This document shows, in pieces, positions 1-11,039 of a stretch of 64,000 bases of DNA; the first letter of the stretch is position 1; each line of letters opens with the position of its first letter. A program made the translations under genes and the position numbers. The stretch lies in assembly GCF_032854445.1 (NCBI RefSeq), contig NC_088300.1, positions 41,320,458 to 41,384,457 of the forward strand, written 5' to 3'. The notes below the pieces were generated by a model. It worked only from the letters and a program-made list of their open reading frames with translations, searched no databases and was not told the DNA's origin. The DNA is from Liolophura sinensis. Taxonomy: Eukaryota > Mollusca > Polyplacophora > Chitonida > Chitonidae.

Positions 1-655
1 CTAAACTGAAAATTTCCTCCCCTTTTGTTTCCATTGATTGCCCTGATATTTTTTCATGAGGGTTGAAAAGATTTACAATTAACAGTGGAATGGTCCCCAG
101 AACACTTGAACATGAGTGACAATAACGACAGTTATACCATATGCACCTGCATTGTTAAATGCATGACATGATTTATTAAATCCAACGCCAGGCTGGGAGA
201 TTTGTAGCTTCTTAGCAGGTGGCGCAGAATGTACGGACTTTACAGATGTGAAAGACCATTAACCACAATTCAGAATTAATAACAGCCGAAGAGTTCTCAG
301 GGTATAACGCTTGTCTGGTTCGAAATTGTTCATCCTAAATGCGCCAGCCAAAACCACCAAAATTGGCCACTGCAAACCTGATTGTTTCCATGTATTTAAG
401 GAATTTAGTACAACGGGTTTGATACTTGGAAAGACACATCCCAGCAAAGACGAGAAAGGCGTTAGTCCATGATTCAATGTTAGTGACCTTAGCTCTGACT
501 AAGTGAGGTCTGGCTTTTATTTGACCACTCTCAGATACAAATATAGGCGTAGATGAGCACAAATCCATCAATTCAGCATTCACTTTAAGCAGTAGCGCAA
601 GATTTATGTCATCATTTTCTCATATTTTCTCTTTCCAAGATACAGGAACATGAGC
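1..655. other. no gene recognised
   Basis: Only short open frames without recognisable domains are present. No SINE or clear tandem repeat was seen. Confidence 0.5.
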
Positions 656-885
656 GTAATTAGCAGGTTCGGCATATCATGGGGTGGCCAAGCCATTTGA
701 ACAGTAATTAGCAGGTTAGGCATATCATAGGGTGTCCAAGCCATCTGAACCAGAATTTGGTAGGCTAGGCATATCATAGGGTGTCCAAGCCATCTGAACC
801 AGTAATTAGTAGGCCAGGCATATCATAGGGTGGCAAGCCATCTGAACCAGTATTTAGCAGGTTAGGCAAATCATAAGGTGCGGTA
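656..885. repeat. minisatellite, 49-57 bp unit, 4-5 copies
   Basis: A unit containing TTAGCAGGTTAGGCATATCA followed by GGGTGTCCAAGCCATCTGAA recurs about every 49 to 57 bases. Copies differ by small indels and substitutions, so this looks like an old array. Confidence 0.85.
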
Positions 886-2452
886 TTTATCATACTAGTA
901 AACAACGTCGAGGGAGACTGAGATGAAGACAAGGTGTATTATCACTTATCGACCTACCAATAAAACACGCAACATGTTCTCAGCTGTATTAAAGGGTGAA
1001 TTGATAGGACCCCATATCTGTGGGATTAACTAGTTAAGTACACAATCACAGTCAAAGTTATATCATTTGTACTCAAGAGGAGATAAGTGGCAAAGGGAAA
1101 CAGCTATTTCAAACAAGGGGCAATGATCAAAAACAAGGGGCAGATAATCATAACAAATGGCTGATAATTAAAATAAAAGGGGAGATAACCTACTCTATAA
1201 GCAGACAATACAGAATAAATGGCCTTATCAAAGAGGTGATAAACCATATTACTAAGGGACCCAAACCTCTTTTAGAACACATAAGAACATCTTTTGCGTT
1301 GTTTGCAACAGAGCACAATTAGATATGAATTTGACACGCGAGGAATACAGGCACCTGAATTACCCTTTCCTCTTACTGTTCTGTTGAACGTCGGTGCTGT
1401 TGAAGATGATAGGACAGATGACGCAGAGATATGTGGAAACAAAAAAAACAAACAAAACCAAAGACCCCCCCCCCCAAACCAACCCCAAAACAAAACAACA
1501 ACAAGAACAAAAACAGGCATTTGACCCGTTTGTGGTAAGTATTGTTGATAATATTTAAATGCAAGATTTATAAAAGCACAAATCATGCTATGTTAACACT
1601 GCAAAGCCAAGCTGAGAGGTTCGTAATCCTGCGATATTGCTCCGTAAGGAGGCAGTATACGGCAGTTCTGTAAGAATGGTTTTAACATTTGACTTACAGG
1701 TAATAACAATGCTGCTTTCCGGTTGATTTAATAACAGTGCACAAATAGAAACGGATAATTTTCTATATTTACAGATGTCGCCAAATTGTTTGTGCTGACA
1801 GAAGAGTACTGGTGGATAAAACATGTGAAGATATTTACGTGTCTGTCGGTTTCATCGGGTTTACTTTGGACATGATTTTGGAACCTGTTATTTCCGTAAA
1901 AGAGTTTCCTTATTCATCTGTACATAGGCACAATACAGAGAATTTGTCATAAACAGCTCTACAGACATTGATGACCTTTTCATCCCATGACAAACCATTT
2001 CTTTATTTAGTAAGGTTAAAGGGGTTTTCGTTGTCAAAGCACACATTGGAATATCGGTAAATACAAGCCAAAGTTTAACAAACGCTGAGCATGTTGTGTT
2101 CTTAGTCTTAACTTTTAACGGCACAAATATCACCTTCGGATGTGTGCCTGTATTTTGTACTGAGTTTATTGTTCTTCCCGGGAGTCATTTTTAGCATTCC
2201 ATGGAAAATTTTATTCTCTTCCACGAATCAACCATTTTGAAAGTTTAATTTACATTGATTTCCTGCGATGGCCTTTTGTGGAATGTAATTTTACTAATTT
2301 AACAACTTTACATTCGATTCACTCACCGCTCAGCTGCAATCTGAGAATTATTCTTTTCATCTCAAACCCAACACCTACCGAAAATGTTATGGGATTTTGA
2401 GGATTTACTTAGGTGTTATCACCAATGTCAGCAACGTTTTGCTAAGCCATGA
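886..2452. other. no gene recognised; low-complexity tracts
   Basis: No domain-bearing frame was seen. At 1080-1230 there are loosely repeated AAACAAGGGGCA-like motifs. At 1440-1510 there is an A/C-rich tract with a run of C. This stretch lies upstream of the GPCR sequence and could contain its upstream exons, but none could be identified. Confidence 0.4.
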
Positions 2453-3354
2453 AAAGAGATTGAAGAGAATGCCCTTCTATCGATCGTGTCACTGGCCTAT
2501 ATAAGCCTGTCCCTCCTTGGTTTTTTCCTCATCTTTCTCACATACAGCGTTGTACCCAGCCTCCGGACCTTGCCCGGAAAGATCACCATGGGTTTGGTAT
2601 TCCACCTGTTCTGGGCGCAACATCTCTTCCTCACATCATCTAACCGCACCACAAACGCCGTGCTCTACCAGGTCTTTGGTGTACTGGTTCGTTATTTCTG
2701 GATGGCATCTTTCAGTTGGATGCTCGTTACTGCATATCATATGAAAATGGTGTTCACCAATCTTCGAGCTAGCACAAGAGATAAAAGACATGAATTCAAA
2801 CGATTTTTGGTTTATTCAGTCATTTGCGTTGTATTTCCAATTTGTTTGATTTCAGCATGTTGTATACTTCATTTCTTCCAAAGTCATGGGAAAGACATGG
2901 GATATCGAGGGGAGATTTGCTTTCTGAACAATAGAACAGCTATTGGATCCTTCTTTGCCGGGCCACTGGGAGCGATTCTTCTTTTGAACATTTACTTTTT
3001 CGTCAGGACAGATTTAGTGATACAGTCAGCACCAGACATGCAGGATGTTTCGAACAAGGCTAACAAACATTACGTGTTTGTCTATATCAAAACGGGGGCC
3101 TCCGTGGCTCAGTCGGTTAAAGCGCTAGCGCAGCGAAATGTCCCAAGAGTCTCTCACCAAAAAACACCAATCAAAAAAAAAATCTATATCAAAACGTCTC
3201 TACTGTTCGGGTTTACTTGGATATTTGGGTATATGGCAGTCGTCATATTAAAAAGTCTGACATTTTCTGGTACGTGTTTACTGGGCTGATGGGCAGCCAA
3301 GGGGTGATGATCTTCATGGCTTATTGTACAAATGGACGAACCATCGCGCGCTGA
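2453..3354 (+). pseudogene. secretin-like / methuselah-like seven-helix GPCR, disrupted
   Basis: The open frame runs from about 2453 (after an in-frame TGA at 2450) to a TGA at 3287-3289 and encodes the membrane part of a family-2 (secretin/adhesion/methuselah-like) receptor. Hydrophobic helices 1 to 5 are visible: SLAYISLSLLGFFLIFLTYS for TM1, then a TLPGK turn, a TM2 containing FHLFWAQHLFL, TM3 with YFWMASFSWMLVTAYH, TM4 near VICVVFPICLISACC and TM5 near GAILLLNIYFFV. TM6 (LLFGFTWIFGYMAVV) follows a SINE-derived insertion of 34 codons. TM7 (WYVFTGLMGSQGVMIFMAYC) lies in another frame, consistent with one extra T in the TTTT run near 3260, and ends at TGA 3352-3354. No GAIN or ligand-binding ectodomain was found upstream. 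All seven helices lie in one uninterrupted stretch, so a retrocopy is possible. It could still be expressed if the frameshift is a sequencing error. Confidence 0.8.
3094..3182 (+). mobile_element. SINE-A, internally deleted copy inside the GPCR frame
   Basis: The SINE-A head (GGGGGCCTCCGTGGCTCAGT, then GCGCTAGCGCAGCG) joins directly to the tail AAAACACCAATCAAAAAAAA, so the body is missing. The 13-bp sequence TCTATATCAAAAC stands before it (3081-3093) and after it (3183-3195) as a target-site duplication. Element plus one duplication is 102 bp, or 34 codons, and the frame stays open. Confidence 0.93.
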
Positions 3355-3841
3355 TTAAAGAAAGGATGTTTGTGGCAAAGACATTTACAATACAAAGCGT
3401 TAATGGTAACCGACACCAAGCGTCCAGTCGACATTAATCGATAAACTCTTAATCACCATGAAGCCGTAAGTGGTTCAACAAATGGATCTGACAGAGGTTA
3501 GTGGATTTTTGTTCACTACGTTTTTGCAAACGCATATAATACATAAATTTAGTTCTGCTTTCGGATTCATTTTTACCTGTGTGGAAGTGGTATATCTGGT
3601 AGACAACTTCTAGAGGATTTTGAGTGCGTTTTCAAATGTTGCCATGGTAACGGCCGGAATTGGGGCATTGTCAGGGAGAAATATTCTCTGAACATCCTCA
3701 CCGTTAGGATCCCAACATGTACACAGCATGAGAATGACTTAAATCCGGTGTAAAATACAAATGCGAAGTTTGAGGCTGTAAATGTTTCTCTGCAGGCACA
3801 TGATGCTTTGTTACGACATATTAAATTATAGATCTAGTATT
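3355..3841. other. no gene recognised
   Basis: Spacer between the GPCR sequence and the 5' LTR. No feature seen. Confidence 0.5.
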
Positions 3842-3985
3842 TGTAATGAAACGTAATCCCTGTGCACGCTACATATGTATGTCGTACGTCACGACATCAA
3901 GTGACGGGGTCGGCAAATTAAACCGTCAAGTCTCTTGCACGAACACTAGTTGTTACCCGATCTAGTCGATGATAACATAGCATGG
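3842..3985 (+). repeat. 5' LTR of gypsy-like element (approximate end)
   Basis: It starts TGTAATGAAACGTAATCCCT and shares the following GTGCACGCTACAT and CGTCACGACATCA blocks with the copy at 5900. The two LTRs have diverged by substitutions and indels. The segment just after it, near 3982-4000 (TGGTGGCAGCCGTGG), is where a primer-binding site would lie. Confidence 0.8.
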
Positions 3986-4092
3986 TGGCAGCCGTGGTGC
4001 ACTAAAACGGACATTAGAAAGTGGTGCATACGTGCAATGAACTTTTCACTGAAGATTTAACTCCAGAGCTTTTAAGTTGCAGTCGGCATAAC

Positions 4093-4538
4093 CCCACCTG
4101 AGAAGTTTACCTTCAAGCCAGAAGAATGGACCAAATGGTTTCGGCGTTTTGACAGGTATGGGAAAGCGACCAAGTTGAACAGGCAATCAGGCGAGACGCA
4201 GGTAAATAATTTGATTTATTCTATAGGAGAAAAAGGGGAAGATCATGAGTTCCCAGAATGTGACAGATGAAGAAATATCTGATTATGAGACAGTAAAACA
4301 GAAATTTGAGGGTCATTTCGTGATGAAAAAGAATGTGATCTTTGAAAGAACTAAATTCAAGCTGAGACATGAGAAACTAAAAGAACCTGTAGATTCTTAC
4401 ATCACAGAGTTATTCAATTTGGTGGAATACTGTGAATATGGAGCTCTCAAAAAACAACAACAGTTTATTCGTGACCAAATTGTGATTGATATCAAGGATA
4501 AATCCTTGTCTAAGAAATGCAGCTGGATTCAGAGCTGA
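4093..4538 (+). pseudogene. gag-like fragment of gypsy-like element
   Basis: A frame near 4093 reads PEKFTFKPEEWTKWFRRFDR, a typical start of the gypsy gag homology region. After a frame change the sequence continues from about 4245 through SDYETVKQKFEGHF, FERTKFKLRHEKLKEPVDSY and ITELFNLVEYCEYG to a stop at 4536-4538. This is the capsid-like part of gag. At least one frameshift makes it non-functional. Confidence 0.8.
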
Positions 4539-4740
4539 CACTGGAGAAAGCATTCACCCAGGTCATGCAAAGCGAAACTGTCAAGAAACAGGAGTACATT
4601 TTCCAAACTAGTTCTTCAGTAGATAGAGTACACAAAAGACAAAATATAGGAAAATATTAGTAAAGAAAAAGGAAAACAGAAATCAAGTAAAAACAAATCA
4701 CACACACAGCCTCAAAACAGCAAACCTACCCAGTACCGAA

Positions 4741-4860
4741 ATTGTAGCCGGTGTCTAGGTTATCCTCAAGAGCCAACTGCCCAGCTCGTAATGCAACTTA
4801 CAACATTTGTATGAAACGAGGTCCCTACGGTAAGGCATGTTTCAATCGTAAAGCAAGCTC
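4741..4860 (+). pseudogene. gag zinc-knuckle remnant
   Basis: Across a frame change the sequence gives NCSRCLGYPQEPT, then CPARNATYNICMKRGPYGKA and CFN. This resembles the nucleocapsid CCHC knuckle pattern of gypsy elements, degraded at some metal-ligand positions (Tyr where Cys is usual, Pro where His is usual). Confidence 0.6.
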
Positions 4861-4973
4861 AAAGAGTGCACTTCACGAAGTGAATGCAGCTAGCAAATGT
4901 AGTGATGATGATTTCTTTCTTGGTGGTATTCCAAAGAATGGGGATTTCAAAATAATACCTCAAGTCCAAAATT

Positions 4974-5160
4974 TCCCCAGTCAAACGGAGAAACTGAGCG
5001 TGCGGTTCAGACCATCAACAACATTCTGAAGAAAGAATCTGACATAGCAAAATCTTTGCTAGCTTACAGGTCGACTCCACTAGCGTGCGGTTACTCCCCA
5101 GCCCAGCTCCTCGTGCGAGGAAATCTTTGCAGTACAGTACCATTCATTGACAAAGAACTC
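4974..5160 (+). pseudogene. integrase C-terminal remnant
   Basis: A frame beginning at about 4974 reads PQSNGETERAVQTINNILKK, then SLLAYRSTPLACGYSPAQLL. This is the end of the retroviral-type integrase catalytic domain (N-G-x-x-E-R-x-x-Q-T). It follows the gag knuckle after only about 120 bases, so nearly all of pol is missing. Confidence 0.85.
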
Positions 5161-5177
5161 AGCTCAGTTGGACCTGC

Positions 5178-5245
5178 CCACTTACGGTCGGAGAGGAAGC
5201 CAGCATGAGCTGGACTTGAACTCACAGCGGCTGCATTGGTAACAG
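5178..5245 (-). mobile_element. SINE-A fragment inside the LTR element
   Basis: The stretch with CGGAGAGGAAGCCAGCATGA and GCTGGACTTGAACTCACAGC is the reverse complement of the SINE-A body. Only about 65 bp of it are recognisable. Confidence 0.85.
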
Positions 5246-5899
5246 AACAAAATGAAGCAGAAAGCATACTTCAACAGCTCAGGTGAGGGATTTGGACAGA
5301 ACAGGAACAGTACTTCAAAACAGAGATTGCCCCAGATCAGACATCATCGAGACTTCAGGCACTTTGGTGTCAGTCATCACTTGATTCCACTTCCTTCCCA
5401 CTCTCCTCCACAAGACTCGCCGTCATCAGGAGCACAATCGGACTCACGGATCCAGGCTAAACCATCCCTGTCAAGCCTGCAATTCAGACCTCACGTCCAC
5501 GGGACGACAATCAAACCGTCACTTAAAGTTTAGAAAACTTAGGACTGAGTTAGTTTTCAACGGAGACATTGGAAGACTTTAACAGTGTTTTATTCAGTGC
5601 TTAAATGTGTTTAGTGAAATGATTGAGAGACTTTGGAAGCCATTAACAATCTATGTGAAAGACAATTCACTTATAAAGTTTCGTTTCACATAAACGGATA
5701 CTCCTTTTAAGTTTATTTTTGTAAGTTTAAATTTGGTAGTGTCTCGAATAATTTCAAAGAATCGAACAATCTATGGAAAAGGCAATTCACCATAATGATG
5801 TTTCACTTCAGATATATGGACATATGTTTTAAGTTCAGTTTTGGTGCATTTAAATTTTATACTGTTTCAAAGAAATGTTCTTACTTGTGAAAGGGGAGA

Positions 5900-6110
5900 T
5901 GTAATGCAACGTAATCCCTGTGCACGCTACATGTGCTTTTGTTTATATGTACGCCATACGTCACGACATCACCGGACGGGGTTCATTGTTACTCGATCAA
6001 GTAACAGTACTGATATACACAGAAACGTTCATTTCTATGTAAGGTCATCATACTCTTAATATGCCTATTCTAAATAAACGACGTCCGTGACCATGTGGCT
6101 TTAGTTTATT
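5900..6110 (+). repeat. 3' LTR of gypsy-like element (approximate end)
   Basis: Starts TGTAATGCAACGTAATCCCT directly after the purine tract. It holds a possible polyadenylation signal AAATAAACG at about 6072 and ends in a T-rich stretch. The exact 3' border is uncertain. Confidence 0.75.
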
Positions 6111-8590
6111 GTTTCTTTCCTTTTCTGGGACTTCACTGGCAAAACCACTGAATAGCACCTTTCATTCTACGTGCTAGCTGAACCATCTACGTCCATCTAA
6201 AGCACACCATTCGTGTGAGCCTTTTGTTAATTCCCATTTAAGTAAAGATGTTAAGGAGTAATAATCGTTACTTCCTTGCAGCTTTCTTTAGGTGGTTCTT
6301 CAAAACAGGATACACCCCACTTGGCTGCACTGGTCAGCCGGCTGTGTTGGTTGGATGATCAGAGCGTGAGCCTTGTAAACATAAGTCCAGGTCTCATCCC
6401 ACCGAAAGTGGCTGTACAGCCCAGCTGGCTGCAGCGCCTGGGTATTGGTTTTTCTTTCTATTTATGTAGTAAATTTGTCAATCCTCAATCCTCGACATGT
6501 ATATCCTCAAACTCTCGCGCGGTGCAACGCAATATCACCACATGCAGCTTACACGTTTCTCTGCAAATATTAAAAATTAACCTAGCATAACCACCAGTTT
6601 TTGACTGTTGCCGCTGGAGCTGAAACCATAGCATTGGTAACCTTTAAGGAGATGCGTGGCAACTCTGAAAAAAAGCTTTCAGTTGTATATAACACAGATA
6701 ATTTTGTTTGACTGATATGTTTAACTGGGAGCATGCTAACACAGAACATGTGTGTGGCAATATTATCCAGTCAGGTCCCCTGCACCCTGCGATTCGGAGG
6801 AAAATCTAAGACTCAGTTGCTTCAATGTGTAACCTGAAAACAGGAACCCAAGGTTCAACCTCGAGTCGTGAACATTTAAAATCGGCAGTCTTGGTGCATT
6901 CCTTGTACGGTGGTCATCTTTCCTGTTGACCATCGAGTTAAGAAGTGCATTTTGCGAGAATTCTTTACCAGTGAAGGACTGACCTCAAACCACTTGCTGA
7001 CTTGGGAAGAGTTTGCGTATGTATGTATGAATGCTTGGGGCTTCACGTCGTACTTATCAATTTTGTAGTCATATAGCGACGAGGAATCATTAGGTGTGTG
7101 CACATTTACTGTGTTTCATATTAGGAGGTCCATGGTTCATAGTCCATGGAGCCAAAATGCTGCCGCTACTGAAGTAACATGACAACCTACTCAGTCACAT
7201 TGTATTGATATTGGGCCAACAAGTTCTGTTTCCTTGTTCTCCCTTGTTCAACGCTGAGCGCCAAACAAGGCAGCAACACGTATCATGTTTAAAGTCTTTG
7301 ATGTGACCCGATCCGATGAAGTGTTTGTCTTTGCAATTGGTCGTAACAAAAAACTTCAATGAATTTATAAATAAAACAGAATAATGCAATTAATTTCTAG
7401 CTTTATTGGCAGAACTGATTCATCGTACAGGAATCAACCGTTAACGAGATGTCTGCTATATAGATAGATAGATGATATGCTAAACATTTTAGCATGCTGT
7501 CAGGCCTGTGCGGTTGTTATAGGCCCTTTACTGCAGGGAACGACTGTATATCGAATACATATATGCAACAATGACTTAAATAGAGACAGTTAGCTCGGTG
7601 GTTGGCTGCGCCGTAATATAAGGGGAAACTTCTTGGGCATGGTATTAGGCAATAAATAAATAAACAAAAAAATAAAAGAGAAAAAATACAGGCCTGTGTT
7701 AGGCCCGATCTCAATACAGGGGGTTTAGGCCTATTGCCTTACCAACTGAGGTGTTTTCGATGTAAACACTAAACATTGTGCATTAGGGGGATAATCATCC
7801 ATTACATACAAACGAACTGTTCCCACTTGATTTGCTCTGTTGGTAGAGTGATATACCCTTTGCTCTAGTTTCACTGGAGACAAGTAAGAGATACAATATT
7901 TCATTACTATTACCACATAAGTAAAAGCCATTATAAGGAATAATAAATTAATATAGTGTCTAATGTAACTTCCTGGGACAAAATGCCTTGTACAAAAACA
8001 TACATGTCAACTTTTGATTCCTTTCTTAATTCGCAAAAATGTTCCATAAATGATATTTTTCGACACTCTGTCTGAGGTTAGGACACTTTGCTGAATTAGG
8101 GCACATCGTAAGTCCTGTAAGGGCATCGACAGGATGTCCGTCTTCTTGAGTAGTTTTAGACGTGTTAGTGCGCAAGATAAGGAGGAAATGACACGATAAC
8201 CATATTATATACACAATAATCAGATTATATGCCAAATAATACCATAGCTATTTGGCGTAGTTCAAAATAACTTATGTTATCGAAGGGAGATAACTGTTGT
8301 ATCTGACTGAAATTAGAGTTACTAACCTTGTTCCGTAGCAAAACTGAGAGTTATGACCCTTGTCAATATACCGAAAGGCTTTCAATGCGCAAGTCCTTTT
8401 GTAAATGAACGAACAGGGATAAGTTTGTGTGGTTAAATTAGGGGATATTATCTCCAGAAATATGACACTGTTTACCAAAATTTTCCAAATAATAAAGCAT
8501 TGTTTACAAAGCATGGTTACCGTTCTGCCGTTGTAAGAGAAAAATTTAACGGATGGGTTCTGAAAGGTTACGAATTTGGTGGATAAGTTT
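6111..8590. other. no gene recognised; short GATA tract
   Basis: No domain-bearing frame. A short GATA microsatellite (ATAGATAGATAGATGATA) lies at about 7460. Other sequence is A/T-rich and unassigned. Confidence 0.4.
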
Positions 8591-8726
8591 TGATTCATGT
8601 CATATCTTGCAGTTCAGCAACATGTTAAGCAAAATGGCGGACCGTGTTTTCACGTACTCTTTCTGTGTGTGAGAAGTTGTAATTGTTAACTGTGAGGTAT
8701 AAAATTGCATGTTGGGTCAGGAAAAT

Positions 8727-9210
8727 GCCGAAATCCAAAAGCAAATCGAACAGTGCAGTAAAGCGCCCCCCCCCCCCCCCCCCCCTTCAACCCAGTGTGA
8801 AGGAAGTCACGATGATGTAGGCCTAGTGGATCTTGGACAGGAAACATACGGGAATGATGGTATGGTTCAGAGGGACATACGTCAAAGTTTATGCCAAACT
8901 GCCAGTCCCACCTAGGCCTCTGAGCTTGAAACAGGTGATACAAACAACCCTGTTAGTGTCATGTTCTGTAACGCACCTAGTTTGGGATTACATGTGTCGA
9001 ATCAAACTAGACAAAAAATCATTGAGGGTCAATTTGTGGATTTGGCCTCTCTACTTCCGTCCAGCACGGACACACACAAAATGAGAGGCGTTTGTCTTTA
9101 AATGATAATGGTGAAATTGTCTCCAGGGAAGTACAGTTAAAATCTATCGACACATTAGACAAATGGGTAGATGCTTTTCTCATTTACATGGATCTGTAAA
9201 TTACACTTCA
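8727..9210 (+). pseudogene. gag-like ORF of YR retroelement
   Basis: An ATG at about 8727 opens MPKSKSKSNSAVKR followed by a proline run from the poly-C tract (8765-8786), across which the frame changes. Further on are LGLHVSNQTRQKIIEG and QFVDLASLLPSS, then after a further frame change SREVQLKSIDTLDKWVDAFL. Such sequence precedes the RT in Ngaro/DIRS-like elements. The frame is broken in at least two places. Confidence 0.6.
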
Positions 9211-9227
9211 TTTGACAAGGTTTAGAA

Positions 9228-9640
9228 ATGATTGCTGGGTTAGGTTGTGGGGCACTGATTGGTAAAATGGATGTCAAATCTGCCTTTAGGTTACTACCCG
9301 TTTATCCAGGAGATTTTGATTTACTCGGCATGAAGTTCCAGAGTAACTATTTCATCGACAAATGTTTGCCAATGGGTTGTGCCATTTCGTGTCGTGTTTT
9401 TGAAAGATTTTCATCTTTCTTACACTGGCTAACGGTACATATCACCAATGAAAACACCATGGATCACTACCTAGATGATTTTATTTTGCTGGAGCTGCAG
9501 GTACGAATTTATGTGAAAATATCATGTCAACATTTGAAAGACTATGTTTTGAATTAGGAGTCCCTTTAGCTTCCGAAAAGACAGTAAGTCCTTCAACGAC
9601 CCTCACAGTCGAGGGAGTAAACCGTACCATTTTATTCGAA
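9228..9640 (+). pseudogene. reverse transcriptase fragment (DIRS/Ngaro type)
   Basis: Palm motifs are clear: ALIGKMDVKSAFRLLPVYPG holds the first catalytic Asp, CLPMGCAISCRVFERFSSFL is the template-grip region, and HYLDDFI is the YxDD box in its DIRS-type form (LDDF). After a frame change the thumb continues as NIMSTFERLCFELGVPLASE KTVSP (one frame, from about 9510). The upstream fingers region is missing because the preceding sequence goes straight from gag to the palm. It is not functional as read. Confidence 0.88.
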
Positions 9641-9769
9641 CTGGGGAAGAGCTTCGTTCCGACACGCTGATGTGGTCACATTTTCTGGACCGCTTTAATA
9701 GAACAGTGTATTTTTCGAGTGATGTTTGGTCGTCTGAATCGGTTCTGAAATTGTATACTGACAGTGCCG

Positions 9770-10170
9770 GGTAAACTGAATTAGGATGTGGGGCAATTAT
9801 TCAGGAAGAGTGGGTATTTTACCCATGGCCAGCTGCTTGGGCTAAGATGGAAGTTATGTGTGACATAACTTTTCTTGAACTCGTCCCAGTCATTTTAGCT
9901 ATAATGATATGGGGTAGCAAGTTATCAATCAAGAGGGTGCTGCTAAACATCGATAACGAAGCCCTGTTTGCAATCCTGAACAGACAAACATCTAAATCTA
10001 GACGTGCCATGGGGCTAGTAAGGCCCTTTGTTCTGAATACAATGCTTCACAACATAACATTTAAAGCGGTACATATCGCTGGTCAAGTTAATTTAACGGC
10101 TGACGCAATTTCTCGTAAACAGTGGGACAGATTCAGAGAAGTGTCCCCATCAGCCAATGTATCACCAGAG
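9770..10170 (+). pseudogene. RNase H domain of YR retroelement
   Basis: After the thumb, LYTDSAG at about 9750 gives the first RNase H Asp and is followed by an in-frame TAA at 9773. Then come GCGAIIQEEWVFYPWPAAWA, ITFLELVPVILAIMIWG (Glu of the active site), LLNIDNEALFAILNRQTSK (third acidic residue) and HIAGQVNLTADAISRK (a terminal acidic residue near the end). This is the ribonuclease H arrangement of DIRS/Ngaro pol. A stop and a downstream frameshift interrupt it. Confidence 0.85.
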
Positions 10171-11017
10171 CCGGTCCTAGTCGAGTTCCATACTCTAATC
10201 TCCAGCCTGAAGTTGACAGACTCCTCCGAGCAGCACTCTCAGAAAATTCACACGCAACCCAAAGAACTAGTTTAGCGTCTTATTTTCAATTTTGTGCACA
10301 AGTAGACATCCAAAATGCTTGGCCTCCTCAGCTGGAGTTCACTGTTTCATACATAGCTCATTTGTCAATACGAGGTCTAACTTACTCTACAGCAAGGTCG
10401 TACTTATCTGCGATCTCGTACCTATGTAAGTTAGAAGGGCAAGTGGATTACACATCAGACTACCTATCACCAAAGAAATCTTGCAGAAAGTTACTCGCGT
10501 GTTGCCGAGTGTTTGTGCTGATACGTATGCGTCAACCTTATTCACAGCTGCTTTTTCTTTGGCGTATTTTGCCTTTCTTAGGGTCGGAGAGTTTGCGGTA
10601 TCTAGGGGAAAGCCTGATTATCAGGTTATCAGCCGGGCTGATATTCATTTGGACACAAAGGCAGAGACTCTAACCTTGAATATCCGCTATTCTAAGACTG
10701 ATCAAACAGGCAAAGGTGTAACAATCAAAGTAGACAAGCAAGCGGGAAATCCTCGTATTTGTCCCTACACAAGCAAGGGCCCTTTGTTTTGTCACTTCAG
10801 TGGTGCCCCACTCACTCGGTATCAATTTTCTGCAATACTTCAGAAATGTTTAAAGGTTTTAAACATGCAGAATTTGAAATACAGAGGTCACTCCCTTCGA
10901 ATTGGTGTGGCCACAGACCTGGCATTGGCAGGCGGGACAGCAGAAATGATTAAAACAGCAGGCCGATGGCGGTCTGCCTGTTATCAATCATATATACGTG
11001 TGCCATTGTTAAAATAA
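10170..11017 (+). pseudogene. tyrosine recombinase of YR retroelement
   Basis: The N-terminal SAM-like part (RTSLASYFQFCAQVDIQNAW, SIRGLTYSTARSYLSAISYL) is in one frame up to about 10490. The catalytic part continues in another frame from about 10481 to the stop at 11015-11017. The catalytic part has FLRVGEF (Arg I), YRGHSLRIG (the His-x-x-Arg pair) and GRWRSACYQSYIR (tyrosine, most likely the one before Ile-Arg). So the R-HxxR-Y set is complete in a 178-codon open stretch although the full gene is split by a frameshift. In active elements this enzyme inserts the circular cDNA without target-site duplication. Confidence 0.88.
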
Positions 11018-11039
11018 CTGATCAATCTAAAACAATGAT

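Larger units (their letters stand above)
3842..6110 (+). mobile_element. gypsy-like LTR retrotransposon, internally deleted
   Basis: The element is bounded by related LTRs at 3842 and 5900. A purine tract (AAGGGGAGA, 5891-5899) sits directly before the 3' LTR. Between them are a gag-like frame, a CCHC-like knuckle with frameshifts and the C-terminal part of an integrase. The protease, reverse transcriptase, RNase H and integrase core are absent, implying a deletion of roughly the whole pol gene. A SINE-A piece lies in the interior at 5178-5245. It cannot move on its own. Confidence 0.85.

Noticed and set aside
1272-1586. Gly/Phe-rich frame on the minus strand
   Set aside because: It reads through the A/C-rich low-complexity tract; no domain.
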